This document shows positions 1 to 8,601 of a DNA stretch of 61,541 bases, piece after piece (position 1 is the stretch's first letter; each line of letters begins with the position of its first letter). A program made the position numbers and the translations under genes. Source of the stretch: Clostridia bacterium (GTDB taxonomy: Bacteria; Bacillota; Clostridia; Oscillospirales; CAG-272). Where the stretch lies: positions 1-61,541 of the forward strand of contig JAGANX010000018.1 in the NCBI GenBank assembly GCA_017623975.1, in the 5' to 3' direction. The notes beneath the pieces were generated by a model. It had not been told where the DNA came from. It made no database searches and saw only the letters and a program-made list of their open reading frames with translations.

Positions 1-314
1 ACATCCCGTCATTATTTACGCACAAAATCAAATGTATGTGATTAGGCATAATAACATATTTATCAACAAAAACACCTTCTATGTTATTTGTCGATAAAAT
101 ATATTTTTCTACAATTCTGTCATACCGTGTCAACCGGATTTTCGGGATGTCGAGGGCGCCATCCCCTACGGGTTTTTCTTTTTCTGTTCCCACAATTTGT
201 GACAGTATTCTTTTTCTGTCTTGGGTGCAGATGGTTAGAAAATATGCTCCGCCTCGGCTATAATCAAAATTAGACAATCGGGTGGGCTTTCTTTTAGGTA
301 ATTTTTATCTTCCG
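1..314. other. Gene-free left edge with a repeat-like hairpin
   Basis: No credible gene is seen here; the short frames lack ribosome binding sites and family motifs. Bases 144-165 form a hairpin with arms GGGATG and CATCCC, followed by a T-rich stretch from about 172. It resembles small GC-rich intergenic repeats common in Clostridia. It lies downstream of the minus-strand lipoprotein gene but its T-rich tail is on the plus strand, so it would terminate transcription entering from the left of the window. The repeat status is inference. Confidence 0.4.
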
Positions 315-1652
315 CTATTCTTGGTAGCCCCATTCAACCAAGGTGTTATTACCTGCCCAATTTTCGTGCCAGCCTGCGGGCTTGCTTGGGGCTTGGCAAT
401 ATACCATAGCCTTTTCAAATGCATCCTTTTCAACCATGTCAACGGTGTTTGGAATTACTACGGTTTTTGTTTCGCTATCAAAAGGAAAATAGGAGGAAAA
501 CGCGCCTGTCATAATTCCGTATTTTGCGCCATTATAATTTTGCGGAAGGTTTATAAATGCTTCACTACCTATATATTTTGCCAATTTTACGCTATCTGCA
601 TTTACATAAAATACAAGGTTATTAATTATATCAAGCTTGCTTGGTTCATTTTCTGTATATATATCTAGTGCGTTCATTGTAAGGGTAAACCATTTTTCTG
701 AGTCCTTCGTTATTTCAAGCTGTGAAAAATTATATATTTCCAATATATTGTAACACATATCAAAGGCATAAGATGGAAGCACCGCCAAGCCCTTGCCAAA
801 GGTTACGCTAATCAAGTTTGGGCACTTTACAAAGGGTGCAAACATAAGCTCCACATTGTCACCGATTTTTACGCTTACTATTTGCTCATTGATTTCAAAT
901 ACACTGTCATCAATAATCCTTACAGGCTTGCCCTTATACATATTTGGTATAACCACATTTCTATCAGTGCAAGTGCCAATGCCTGTTAAAATATAGAAGG
1001 TACCGTCCTTGCTTAATCTATATTCAAGACCCGCACTGCCTTCTTCACCCTCGTATATAGTTAGTGTGGGCGCGTCGTTTTCAAGATAGCGGTCTATCAT
1101 TTGGGATAATTCTTCACATTTATTAACAATCCAGCAGTTATCGTATAATATACCACTCTCATTTAATTTTTCCTTGTATTCGGGGATTTGATAATCTTGT
1201 ATTGAACAACCGTACATCATATTTGCAAGGGTCTTAATGCCCTTGTTATTTAAAGAAGCAATACACTCTGTTCTATAAGATTTTCCTTCAAAAACATAGG
1301 ATTCCTCTATTCCATCTGAAAAGCCGTTTAAAATGGCTTGAAAATTCTCCTCTGTTATAATTGCCCCGCCTTGATTCATTTGAGTAATGAGGTTTTCTAT
1401 ATAATCCATTGCATAGTCCATTCCGTCTTCTTCATTTTTTTCAAACCCCATATCCTCTAAAAGCCAGCAAAGCTTTTCAAAAGAGGTCTTGCCCTGTGGT
1501 TCTCTTTTCATTGTATTGGCGGTATTGTTTTCTCCGTTATTTTGATTTTCTTTGTTATTTTGATTATTGTCTCCATTTTCTTTTCCGCAAGCGGAACACA
1601 GAAGTAATGAAAACGCAAACAAAAGTATTACTAATAATCTTACTAATTTCAT
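315..1652 (-). CDS. BspA-type leucine-rich-repeat lipoprotein
   Basis: Predicted surface lipoprotein of 445 residues. The start at 1652 is chosen over an upstream ATG at 1715 because it has a GGAGAG ribosome binding site and begins the signal peptide directly. Residues 1-22 form a lipoprotein signal ending LLCSAC, with lipidation expected at Cys22, followed by an Asn-rich linker to about residue 50. Residues about 210-420 carry LRR_5 (BspA-like) strands, for example YRLSKDGTFYILTGIGTC and FVKCPNLISVTFGKGL. The protein ends in an AxxKPxGWxxxW...WGYQE motif shared with the lipoproteins at 23790 and 29590. Such proteins are usually adhesins or binding proteins; the ligand here is unknown. The family call is secure, the function is not. 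Confidence 0.8.
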   Translation of the reverse strand: MKLVRLLVILLFAFSLLLCSACGKENGDNNQNNKENQNNGENNTANTMKREPQGKTSFEKLCWLLEDMGFEKNEEDGMDYAMDYIENLITQMNQGGAIITEENFQAILNGFSDGIEESYVFEGKSYRTECIASLNNKGIKTLANMMYGCSIQDYQIPEYKEKLNESGILYDNCWIVNKCEELSQMIDRYLENDAPTLTIYEGEEGSAGLEYRLSKDGTFYILTGIGTCTDRNVVIPNMYKGKPVRIIDDSVFEINEQIVSVKIGDNVELMFAPFVKCPNLISVTFGKGLAVLPSYAFDMCYNILEIYNFSQLEITKDSEKWFTLTMNALDIYTENEPSKLDIINNLVFYVNADSVKLAKYIGSEAFINLPQNYNGAKYGIMTGAFSSYFPFDSETKTVVIPNTVDMVEKDAFEKAMVYCQAPSKPAGWHENWAGNNTLVEWGYQE

Positions 1653-1674
1653 AAAAGCTCTCCGTTTTTCTTTT

Positions 1675-1703
1675 ATATTATCACATATCCTTATAAAAAT
1701 CAA
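1675..1703 (-). promoter_or_regulatory. Promoter of the LRR lipoprotein gene
   Basis: On the minus strand TTGATT (1703-1698), a 17-nt spacer and TAATAT (1680-1675) lie about 25 nt upstream of the start at 1652. The -35 box directly follows the terminator hairpin of the upstream MFS gene, so the lipoprotein is probably a separate transcription unit. Confidence 0.5.
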
Positions 1704-1729
1704 GAAAGCACTCAATATTGAGCGCTTTC
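1704..1729 (-). terminator. Rho-independent terminator of the MFS gene
   Basis: A nearly perfect 26-nt inverted repeat with arms GAAAGCGCTCAA and TTGAGTGCTTTC on the minus strand is followed by TTGATTTTT. It begins 5 nt after the MFS stop codon. Confidence 0.75.
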
Positions 1730-1733
1730 AAAA

Positions 1734-2978
1734 TTATTTTTTCAAAAATTTGGTGTATTTTTTAAATGCAAGGCATGAAAATACTACGCCTACCGCCATT
1801 ATAACAATCCAAGAAATTATGGTAGCAGTCCAGCCGAATTTTTCCGATATCAAGGCAATACCGTACATTGAAACCGCCGCGCCAGCATAAGTACAGGCGT
1901 TACAAAAGCCGCCAACGGTAGATGCCTTGCCCGTACCTGCAAAGCGGCCCGGCAAGCAGGAAATCAAAAGGAAGTTTACCGAGTGCATAAAAGCGCTGAT
2001 AACCCCTGCCAAAAGCAAGCAAATTACCCTTGCCACCGTGTTTTGCACGCTTACAAGACAGGCAAAAGGAATACAAAGCACAATTGACAATGCAAATAAA
2101 ATGCCCGCCCCTCTTGATTCATTATTAAACACCCTGCCCTTATGTATAATTCTTATCAAAAACACGCTGATAATTGAGAATATAGGCAAGGCAACGGACA
2201 CCAAAATAGACTCGGAGCTATCCCTGCCAAACGCCTCGCTATACAGTGTTGGCAGCCAAGACTCAATGCCGTCACGCATAAAGCCCATTACAGTTATGCA
2301 AATAAAAATCGGCAAAATTCCCGACCTTTTAAACACCTGCCAAACAGAGCCCTCTATAAGCTCCTTTTTCGGCTCTGCTACCGCTAACGCAGGCTCCTTT
2401 TCCTTTTTGCCAAGCACAATACCCATAGACACAAGGAAAACAACACCTGCTACAACGCAAAACACGGTTGAAGTGAAAAACACAGCTTTATATGACCAGA
2501 ATTTAATACACAGTGGAGCATAAAGATACAAAACTATGGTGGAAACGTGCGCACCGCTTGTAACTATTACATTGGCGGTAACATATTTTTCATGGCTTAA
2601 ACTATCAGACAAAATGCGTACGATAGGAGGCCACAACAGTGCCTGTGCAAAGCCGTTTACCGCCCACACAGGTATCATTAAATATTGGTTTGGTACAATT
2701 GGCAAAAGTAGGTTACATACAGCAGATATCATAAGACCTGAAAACATTAGGTATTTAGGAGAAAGCTTATCTCCCAAATAACCGCTGACAAGCTGACCTG
2801 CGCCGTAAAAAATAAACAAAGCAGTGCCAACAAGTCCCGCAACACTTCTATCAAGCACGCCACTGTCAAGCATATTCACCATAACTACCGCAAAGGTTTT
2901 TCGTGAGAAATAGCTCGCAAAATATGCAACGGTGCAAAGAATAACTATTGCCCTTGCTGAATATTTTTTTCTTTCCAA
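1734..2978 (-). CDS. MFS transporter, organophosphate:phosphate antiporter (OPA) type
   Basis: Twelve-helix membrane transporter of about 414 residues resembling the GlpT/UhpT/PgtP branch of the major facilitator superfamily, which exchanges phosphorylated metabolites for phosphate. Visible features are the early YFSRKTFA segment (the Y..RK pattern of OPA proteins), a DKLSPKY loop between helices 2 and 3, and a charged central loop (KKEKEPALAVAEPKKE). The start is taken as TTG at 2978, not the ATG at 3005: GGAG sits 8 nt before the TTG, and the promoter at 3011-3039 predicts transcription starting near 3004, so the ATG would lie at or before the mRNA 5' end. The gene has its own promoter and terminator. 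The substrate cannot be told; a sugar phosphate or glycerol phosphate is the family expectation. Confidence 0.8.
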   Translation of the reverse strand: MERKKYSARAIVILCTVAYFASYFSRKTFAVVMVNMLDSGVLDRSVAGLVGTALFIFYGAGQLVSGYLGDKLSPKYLMFSGLMISAVCNLLLPIVPNQYLMIPVWAVNGFAQALLWPPIVRILSDSLSHEKYVTANVIVTSGAHVSTIVLYLYAPLCIKFWSYKAVFFTSTVFCVVAGVVFLVSMGIVLGKKEKEPALAVAEPKKELIEGSVWQVFKRSGILPIFICITVMGFMRDGIESWLPTLYSEAFGRDSSESILVSVALPIFSIISVFLIRIIHKGRVFNNESRGAGILFALSIVLCIPFACLVSVQNTVARVICLLLAGVISAFMHSVNFLLISCLPGRFAGTGKASTVGGFCNACTYAGAAVSMYGIALISEKFGWTATIISWIVIMAVGVVFSCLAFKKYTKFLKK

Positions 2979-3010
2979 AAAATCATCTCCAAAAGCGAAA
3001 TACAAAATGT

Positions 3011-3039
3011 ATCATAGCACAACCGCAACTCAAAATCAA
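3011..3039 (-). promoter_or_regulatory. Promoter of the MFS transporter
   Basis: Minus-strand TTGATT (3039-3034), 17-nt spacer, TATGAT (3016-3011). The implied start point near 3004 decides the translation start in favour of the TTG at 2978. Confidence 0.55.
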
Positions 3040-3078
3040 TACTGTTTTTTCCAAAAGTAAAATAAAAATAAAAAACTA

Positions 3079-3107
3079 TTGACAAACTAATAAAAATAGT
3101 TTATAAT
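3079..3107 (+). promoter_or_regulatory. Consensus promoter of tRNA-Ser
   Basis: TTGACA (3079-3084), a 17-nt spacer and TATAAT (3102-3107) match the sigma-A consensus exactly, about 50 nt upstream of the tRNA 5' end. Confidence 0.8.
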
Positions 3108-3157
3108 TGTATAGCAAACTATGAAATAGCGGTTTGCAGCCTCTTAGCAGATGTTGT

Positions 3158-3249
3158 GTGGGAGTACTCAAGTGGCTATAAGAGGAGTCCCTGCTAAGGA
3201 TTTAGGCCGGGTTTCCGGTGCGGAAGTTCGAATCTTCTCTCCCACGCCA
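3158..3249 (+). tRNA. tRNA-Ser (anticodon GCU)
   Basis: Acceptor arms GTGGGAG and CTCCCAC pair over 7 bp, with discriminator G and an encoded CCA end. The D arm is CTC...GAG. The anticodon stem AGTCC/GGATT closes the loop CTGCTAA, giving anticodon GCT (reads AGC/AGU serine codons). A long variable arm (GGCCGGG...), expected for serine, and a GTTCGAATC T loop follow. It is transcribed alone, between its own promoter and terminator. Confidence 0.93.
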
Positions 3250-3291
3250 AAATAAACCATACCCAAAAAATTGGGTATGGTTTATTTTTTT
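3250..3291 (+). terminator. Terminator of tRNA-Ser
   Basis: A 16-bp stem with arms AATAAACCATACCCAA and TTGGGTATGGTTTATT around a 4-nt A loop is followed by a run of T, starting right after the CCA end. Confidence 0.9.
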
Positions 3292-3314
3292 GTCGTGGGA
3301 GAGAGATTGAACTT
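3292..3314 (-). repeat. Inverted degenerate copy of the tRNA-Ser 3' end
   Basis: Read on the minus strand this segment matches the T loop and acceptor of the tRNA (3224-3246), differing by two single-base deletions. It lies directly behind the terminator, so the tRNA end and this copy form an interrupted inverted repeat. It may be a relic of integration or rearrangement at the tRNA. Confidence 0.5.
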
Positions 3315-3627
3315 ACCTTTTGATTGCTTGTCAATCAAAATGAAGTTCGCAAGCGAGCCGAAAGCCGTTTTAGGGGTTCCCCAACACGAAGAATGAGTTT
3401 TGGGGATTCTCGTGGGCTTGCAAGCATAAGGCTCGGCGTGACTCGTTGTCTTTGCAACGCATCTTCTCTTTTCTTCATTTTTCTTTGACAGGTTTACCTG
3501 TCCTTTTTTGTTTGGCTTTTTGTTTGTCAAGGAAAGAATTTTTTACATTCTCGTTTTCGGTGGAAACTGTTTAAAGCTCCGTTGCTATCGCTTGGGATGA
3601 CAAGGTTGGAGCAGGGCTATCTATCAA
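3315..3627. other. Gene-free intergenic region
   Basis: No supported gene. An 82-codon minus-strand frame across 3282-3530 has no ribosome binding site, a composition unlike neighbouring proteins, and runs into the tRNA terminator, so I treat it as non-coding. A short hairpin GACAGG-TTTA-CCTGTC followed by CTTTTTT near 3487-3510 could terminate plus-strand transcription. Confidence 0.45.
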
Positions 3628-4737
3628 TTAAAGATACTTCTCTATCAAAGTATCTATATATTTATCAAGCTCCTTATCCTCTATTAAGTGTCTGTATTTT
3701 GCTATATATTTTCTTAGTGCTTCCTTGTTGATTGGCTTTGGTTTTGTGCCCAGCTTATTTAGTAGGTTATCGGAAAAGATTTTTTGCAGTGCATTTTCTT
3801 CTATTTTTAAGCCTGTTATTTGGTGGTCGTCAAAGGACATTAATGCTTCATCCGTTGCTAAGAAGCGATATACCCTGTCGCAAAGCCAAATGCCTGCCTC
3901 TAAATGAGGGGTATAGTCCATATCCGTGCCAAAGATTATTCTATCCTGATACCTTTCAAAAAAGCCCTTAAAGTATTCTCTGTTTTCGTTAAAGGCTATA
4001 TACATCTCTCCGCCCGGAGTTATATCAACGGTGAAATTTTTGTATTTTTCAAGCATGCTTTCAAGCTTTTGTGGCTTTTCCGAGCAGAAAAAGAAGTGGG
4101 CTAAGCATAAATTTAAGTCGGGATGGCTTTTTAAAACATTATCTATTTGATTATACAGTGAGTCGCTTGTAGGGAATTTACTTTCGTCTGCATAGCTCCA
4201 TCCCTTCTCTATTTGCTCCCTTGAAGCATTCTTCCAAAAGCTTTCAGGGTCAACCGCATGCATTAATATATAAGTGCCTTCCCTCTCCATTTTATCAAAT
4301 GCGCCCTTGAAAAAATCACTATCAAGGGGTTTTCCCACCTTTGCGTAAAGGTTAGGCTTGCCTTCAAGCATTTTAATACCGTCAAAGCCTATTTCGTTTA
4401 GCTCATCAAGCTGTGTTTCCAAGGACATATTTTCCATTTTCTGCTCATTTGCAGGATAGGACGGATAGATAAACCCGCCGTAAGCATAGGTATTTTCGTT
4501 TGCCAGCTTATAGAAGGCGCACATAATATTATTGCTAACATCACGGGGGGCAGGAATTGGATTGCCTGATGGCAAGGATGCCAAGGCAATATATTTCAGT
4601 CCGCACGCACGCCTGTACTCCTCTAAGCCGTGTATGTAGGTTTCACCACTGTTTTCGTCCTTCCACCTGTGAATATGTATGTGACCGTCAAAGGGGTTTT
4701 TTACCCTTGGAAACGGAATATCTAAATATTTTCCCAT
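3628..4737 (-). CDS. Amidohydrolase-2 family metal-dependent hydrolase
   Basis: Cytoplasmic TIM-barrel hydrolase of 369 residues. The metal-binding signatures of the amidohydrolase superfamily appear in order: DGHIHIH at residues 17-23, a histidine in LMHAVDP, a histidine in LCLAHFFF, and the late aspartate in FGTDMDYTPH. This spacing fits the amidohydrolase_2 group (uronate isomerase-like, decarboxylase and lactonase relatives). The start has a clear AAAGGAG site 8 nt upstream and no signal peptide follows. It stands alone, with no operon partner to indicate a substrate. A lactonase or decarboxylase acting on a sugar acid or aromatic acid would fit the family but is not shown by the sequence. 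Confidence 0.75.
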   Translation of the reverse strand: MGKYLDIPFPRVKNPFDGHIHIHRWKDENSGETYIHGLEEYRRACGLKYIALASLPSGNPIPAPRDVSNNIMCAFYKLANENTYAYGGFIYPSYPANEQKMENMSLETQLDELNEIGFDGIKMLEGKPNLYAKVGKPLDSDFFKGAFDKMEREGTYILMHAVDPESFWKNASREQIEKGWSYADESKFPTSDSLYNQIDNVLKSHPDLNLCLAHFFFCSEKPQKLESMLEKYKNFTVDITPGGEMYIAFNENREYFKGFFERYQDRIIFGTDMDYTPHLEAGIWLCDRVYRFLATDEALMSFDDHQITGLKIEENALQKIFSDNLLNKLGTKPKPINKEALRKYIAKYRHLIEDKELDKYIDTLIEKYL

Positions 4738-4918
4738 AATTTACTCCTTTATCCTTCAAGCCTTGCTCTCGCTCCAAATGGAGCTTGACTTAGCCTTACG
4801 GGAATCGAACACATTTGTCTTAGAACGATAAATTCGTGAGCCTTTGTCCGACCTTTGACTTGAAAGTTTTTTCTAATATCAATTATAATATGTTTGTCTT
4901 TCTTTGTCAAGCAAATAA

Positions 4919-4956
4919 AATCCCACCCCACACGGCTTTAATGTGTAGGGTGGGAT
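4919..4956 (-). terminator. Terminator below the large surface protein
   Basis: Arms AATCCCACCC and GGGTGGGATT pair around a short inner stem, with a T-rich stretch on the minus-strand side, about 60 nt after the stop of the 5014-8154 gene. Confidence 0.7.
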
Positions 4957-5013
4957 TGCCCTTTCGGGCTAAGAAGGAGAGTAATGTATCTTTATATTAG
5001 ATTCTCTAAATTA

Positions 5014-8000
5014 TTAAATTCTCTTTTTTCTGATAACGAACCAGAACAGTGCAAATATTCCGCCGCCTAAGGCCACTACGGAGCCTGCTACAATTCCTAT
5101 AACTGCACCTGTGCCAATTCCGCCACCTTCACCGTTTGGCTGTGGCTCTTTGCCGCTTGTACCTGTGCTGTTATTTGTTCCCGAATTGTTTGTGCCGGAG
5201 CTTGGCGGTTGATAGTTAGGGTCGCTTGCGTTACATACACTGCATTTACCGTTTTGTCCGTAGCTGTGGCTTATTTCTCTTATTTTGCCGCATACATTAC
5301 AGTTGGTATCGCACGCATTATCGTACTTATGGTCGCTTACCTCACGAGTAAGACCGCAAATATTACAATCTGCATCACAGTCATTTTCGTACTTATGGTC
5401 TTCAACCTCTCTTTGTCCAACGGTACAATTATTACATTCAGTGTCACATGCATTGTCGTATATGTGTCCCTTTGGCATTTCGCCGAAAAAGGCTTCACAG
5501 TATATGCAAATTGCCTGGCTTGTGCAAGTACCCTCGCCGCTGTGCTGTTCAGTTCCCAAATCCTTGGTGCATACCACACAGCTAACATTGTGTAGCTCAG
5601 CATTTTCTGCTGAAAGCTCATAGTCCCTCGTGTGCTTTATATCAGGCTGGCTAATACCGCAGTTAAGGCAAGTGTACCAGTGATATTCCCCGTCACTTTC
5701 AAGCACTGAGCCTTGGTGCGCTGCTACTATTACGCCCTCGTAATATTCACTCACATCCTCAATTGTAAGAGGTGTACCTGTTTCGCTAATGAACGATACA
5801 ACACCGCAGCCCGAAATTTCTCCCAAAATATCATCTAAGCTTGGCAAAAGCGTTTCATTTTGGGGCATAATTATTCTACTGTTTACAAAAATGCCGCCTG
5901 TGATAGATATGCTAATGTTATCACCCCAGCCTAAATTGAATACAGCCTCAGCGCATTCAAACACACCGCCACTGATTTTCACAACCGTGCCCTTACCTAA
6001 CCTAAACAGCTCGGAAGATACAAATTTACCGCCTGAAATAGTTATGACAGTATCCATATCATAGCTTCCAAGAGAATAAATCATGCCGTGAATTTCGCCA
6101 CCTATTACATCTAAGGTGGCATCTACTTGGAGTGTTAGAATGTAGGCATCTTCACCGTTCGAAGCCAATAAGCCGGTTTTGCTATCGCTTTTGTCTATGA
6201 TTGCAAGCTTGCCATAAACAATTACTCTGTTACGGATTGATTCAAGCTTATAGCCATTCAAATTCAAGGTTATATTCCCCATAACGGTTAGCTCTTCAAA
6301 TGTTGTATCTCTTTGTAGTCTAACCTCGGATACATCTATTGCGTTTGCGTAATCAAACGCAGCCTCCACAGTAGTAAAATACTTTATTCCGTCTGTGCCG
6401 CCGACTACCAAGGCAACAATTTCACCTTCACAAACGGGACAGATCGCATTTTCATCTACCGTGTGCGCTTCTTTTTCAACTGTTGCAGATGCATATCCAC
6501 ATTCACAGCCCATCCAGTGTGATGCTTCATCGCTGTGGCATTTGTTTTCCGTATGCTCTGTATGCTCTACGATTCTAACAACGCCGCTTATCTCATTTTT
6601 AGAGCCGTCAAGAATACCGTTTGCTCCCTCATAAGCATAGCCTTCGCCAATTAATGCATTTACGCTTATATATTCACCGTAAGCGCTTCCTGTTGTGATT
6701 TTTCCAAAGGAGCAGTTCTCTATCTTTATACCTTGAAGTCGGTCAAGCCTTGTGGTTATTTTTAGTTCATCCTCATAAATAACACCCGTTAATTCCACAG
6801 CAAAATTATCCTCATGTGTAATAATGCTTTCATTTTTAACCACTGTGTCCTTTATTGTAAGAGCTCCTAAATTTTCAAGGTAAAAGGTGCCGCCTGTCAC
6901 AGTTATCTTCTCTATCAAAAGAGTGCCCCTTATCATGCAGTTGCTATATTGAGAGGCTGACCACTCGCCTGTTTTTAATTCACTTGAATCAATTACGTTA
7001 ACTGTAATACCTTCGTCTACTTTAACAGATACGCCATTCAATTTAAAGCCTGCCAAATCAATTGTCAAATCATAATTGACTGCTTCTATTCTCTCGCCGA
7101 AGCTCATCTCTACATCTGAAAGGAGCTTTAAGCATCCGCCTGTTTCTCTTGCTGCCCCCATTGCTGTTTCAAAGAGCAAGTACTTGGTTGTTTCATCATT
7201 TACCGTGTGTGACACTGTATAATTATTTCCGCATACCGTACAGCCGTCCTCGTTCAAGGAGTGGCTTACACTTTCCTCTGAGTAACCGCACGTATCACAA
7301 AATAATTGATGCTTTTCTTCATTTGTCCAATACCTTATCTTGTGGTCCTCATCTCCAAAGTCGTGTTTACAAAGCACGCACTTTACGGAGTGCTTTTTTG
7401 CATAATTTTCATCCGTTTCCTCAAATAAAGTATATTCTGTATCATGCATTTCATCTAAGTTGATATAGTCACAGCTGTCACAGGTCCTTTTGCATATCTC
7501 ATCATCTACGTAAGTATATACGTACTTATGTAGGACTTCTTCACCTCTTGACAATACAAGAGTCTCGTTTGCACGCCAGCCTTCGCTGCTCATATCAAGG
7601 TTTGACTCTGCCTCTTTATTTATATTAACCGTTATTTTGGGAGAAACGCAATACTCTGTTAATTCATAGTCGAATCCAATTTGAATTTTGCTGTTTTCCA
7701 TAATTGTAAGGTTTACAATAGGTAGCGGTGCGTCCTTATATTCTTCCCCCATTGTTAGCCCTGAATGGTTGTAGCCGATTAATTTATTATCACCATATAC
7801 TGTAATATTAAGGGTAACGCCCGCATCTATGCTGCATATTCCATACCACGTGTCTGCAACAGCCTCTAAGCTATGAAAAATTACATCATAAGTAACCGCT
7901 TCCCCGTTGTTTGAGGTGAACACAATATCTTCGCTTGCCCTTCCGTATATAAAATATGCTCCCTTATGCTCTACGGTATCGCGACCCGCTCTATAACCGT

Positions 8001-8154
8001 TTGGTGTAAATACATACGTCTCATACTTGTGCATTTCCACATACAAAATATCTTCGGGAAGCTCCTGCGCCCCTGCGGCAAGTATAAAGCCTCCAACCAT
8101 GCCAAGCAAAAGAACCGCAAGCATGGCTATCATTGTTTTAACTACTCTTGTCAT
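5014..8154 (-). CDS. Large secreted, membrane-anchored repeat protein
   Basis: Predicted cell-surface protein of 1046 residues. Residues 1-29 form a signal peptide (LAVLLLGMVGGFILAAGAQE). The C-terminus has a low-complexity SGTNNSGTNNSTGTSG spacer, a glycine-rich hydrophobic helix and a final RKKRI, so it is anchored by a C-terminal membrane helix; no LPXTG sortase motif is seen. The body has beta-helix-like segments (INGTLTVNLNGYKL-type strands) broken by Cys-rich modules such as DHKYDNACDTNCNVCG, about 22 residues long and repeated three times near residues 930-1000, plus related HxxCxxC units earlier. These repeats are common in surface proteins of gut Clostridia and may bind metal or be disulfide-linked. 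AAGGAG lies 8 nt before the start. No catalytic motif is visible. Confidence 0.75.
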   Translation of the reverse strand: MTRVVKTMIAMLAVLLLGMVGGFILAAGAQELPEDILYVEMHKYETYVFTPNGYRAGRDTVEHKGAYFIYGRASEDIVFTSNNGEAVTYDVIFHSLEAVADTWYGICSIDAGVTLNITVYGDNKLIGYNHSGLTMGEEYKDAPLPIVNLTIMENSKIQIGFDYELTEYCVSPKITVNINKEAESNLDMSSEGWRANETLVLSRGEEVLHKYVYTYVDDEICKRTCDSCDYINLDEMHDTEYTLFEETDENYAKKHSVKCVLCKHDFGDEDHKIRYWTNEEKHQLFCDTCGYSEESVSHSLNEDGCTVCGNNYTVSHTVNDETTKYLLFETAMGAARETGGCLKLLSDVEMSFGERIEAVNYDLTIDLAGFKLNGVSVKVDEGITVNVIDSSELKTGEWSASQYSNCMIRGTLLIEKITVTGGTFYLENLGALTIKDTVVKNESIITHEDNFAVELTGVIYEDELKITTRLDRLQGIKIENCSFGKITTGSAYGEYISVNALIGEGYAYEGANGILDGSKNEISGVVRIVEHTEHTENKCHSDEASHWMGCECGYASATVEKEAHTVDENAICPVCEGEIVALVVGGTDGIKYFTTVEAAFDYANAIDVSEVRLQRDTTFEELTVMGNITLNLNGYKLESIRNRVIVYGKLAIIDKSDSKTGLLASNGEDAYILTLQVDATLDVIGGEIHGMIYSLGSYDMDTVITISGGKFVSSELFRLGKGTVVKISGGVFECAEAVFNLGWGDNISISITGGIFVNSRIIMPQNETLLPSLDDILGEISGCGVVSFISETGTPLTIEDVSEYYEGVIVAAHQGSVLESDGEYHWYTCLNCGISQPDIKHTRDYELSAENAELHNVSCVVCTKDLGTEQHSGEGTCTSQAICIYCEAFFGEMPKGHIYDNACDTECNNCTVGQREVEDHKYENDCDADCNICGLTREVSDHKYDNACDTNCNVCGKIREISHSYGQNGKCSVCNASDPNYQPPSSGTNNSGTNNSTGTSGKEPQPNGEGGGIGTGAVIGIVAGSVVALGGGIFALFWFVIRKKRI

Positions 8155-8189
8155 ACATTTTCTCCTTATCTAATGCTGTACCTTACATA

Positions 8190-8495
8190 CTATGCTCTTT
8201 TATTTTTTCTGTTTGTGCAAATCCCTATCAAGTCCTCGCCGTCCTTATAGTACTTGCAATCTGCACAGCAGCCGTCTAAAAACTTGCTTTCTCCGTATTC
8301 ACACAGCTCTTGCATTTGTGTGACGAAGGGGAAGCCCTCATTTGTATATACGGGCTTTTGCTTGAAGTTTGGATATATTGGAATTGGCTCTGTGCTACCC
8401 CTTTCATATTCCTCGTAATATCCGTACCTTAACTCAAACACCTGTCCAAAAAGCGTTATGATTTTGTAAAGGTCGCCGTCCCTTATTTTGTTCAT
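8190..8495 (-). CDS. Small cysteine-rich protein, unknown function
   Basis: A 101-residue protein. The start at 8495 (MNKIRDGDLYK) is preferred over an upstream ATG at 8624 because AAGGAG lies 9 nt before it and the upstream extension runs through the terminator at 8550-8592. The C-terminus holds a Cys cluster, CCADCKYYKDGEDLIGIC, which could bind zinc or an iron-sulfur cluster. The middle is Tyr/Glu-rich (YGYYEEYERGSTEPIPIYP). No family was recognised. It is 35 nt upstream of the large surface protein gene in the same direction, so the two may share a transcript. Confidence 0.65.
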   Translation of the reverse strand: MNKIRDGDLYKIITLFGQVFELRYGYYEEYERGSTEPIPIYPNFKQKPVYTNEGFPFVTQMQELCEYGESKFLDGCCADCKYYKDGEDLIGICTNRKNKRA

Positions 8496-8549
8496 AGCGT
8501 AATCTCCTTCGTGCTTTGTTACTGATATTAGTATAATGGATAATTTGAC

Positions 8550-8592
8550 AAAAAAACACCACCCAAAAACAGAAATTTGGGTGGTATTTTTA
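8550..8592 (-). terminator. Terminator of the LuxR-type regulator
   Basis: Arms ATACCACCCAAA and TTTGGGTGGTGT on the minus strand are followed by seven T. The hairpin starts about 10 nt after the regulator's stop codon; the plus-strand side also has a short T run. Confidence 0.85.
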
Positions 8593-8601
8593 TGTGCTCT
8601 T

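Noticed and set aside
282-668. A 128-codon plus-strand open frame
   Set aside because: It is the antisense shadow of the C-terminus of the LRR lipoprotein and has no start signals.
3282-3530. An 82-codon minus-strand open frame after tRNA-Ser
   Set aside because: No ribosome binding site, it runs through the tRNA terminator and the inverted tRNA copy, and its composition (many Thr, Pro, Cys, Lys) is unlike real genes here.
4749-4931. tRNA-like fragment (GTGTTCGATTCCCG on the minus strand), partly repeated near 16900-16930
   Set aside because: No acceptor or anticodon stems can be built around it. The similarity between the two places is short and may reflect a minor intergenic repeat.
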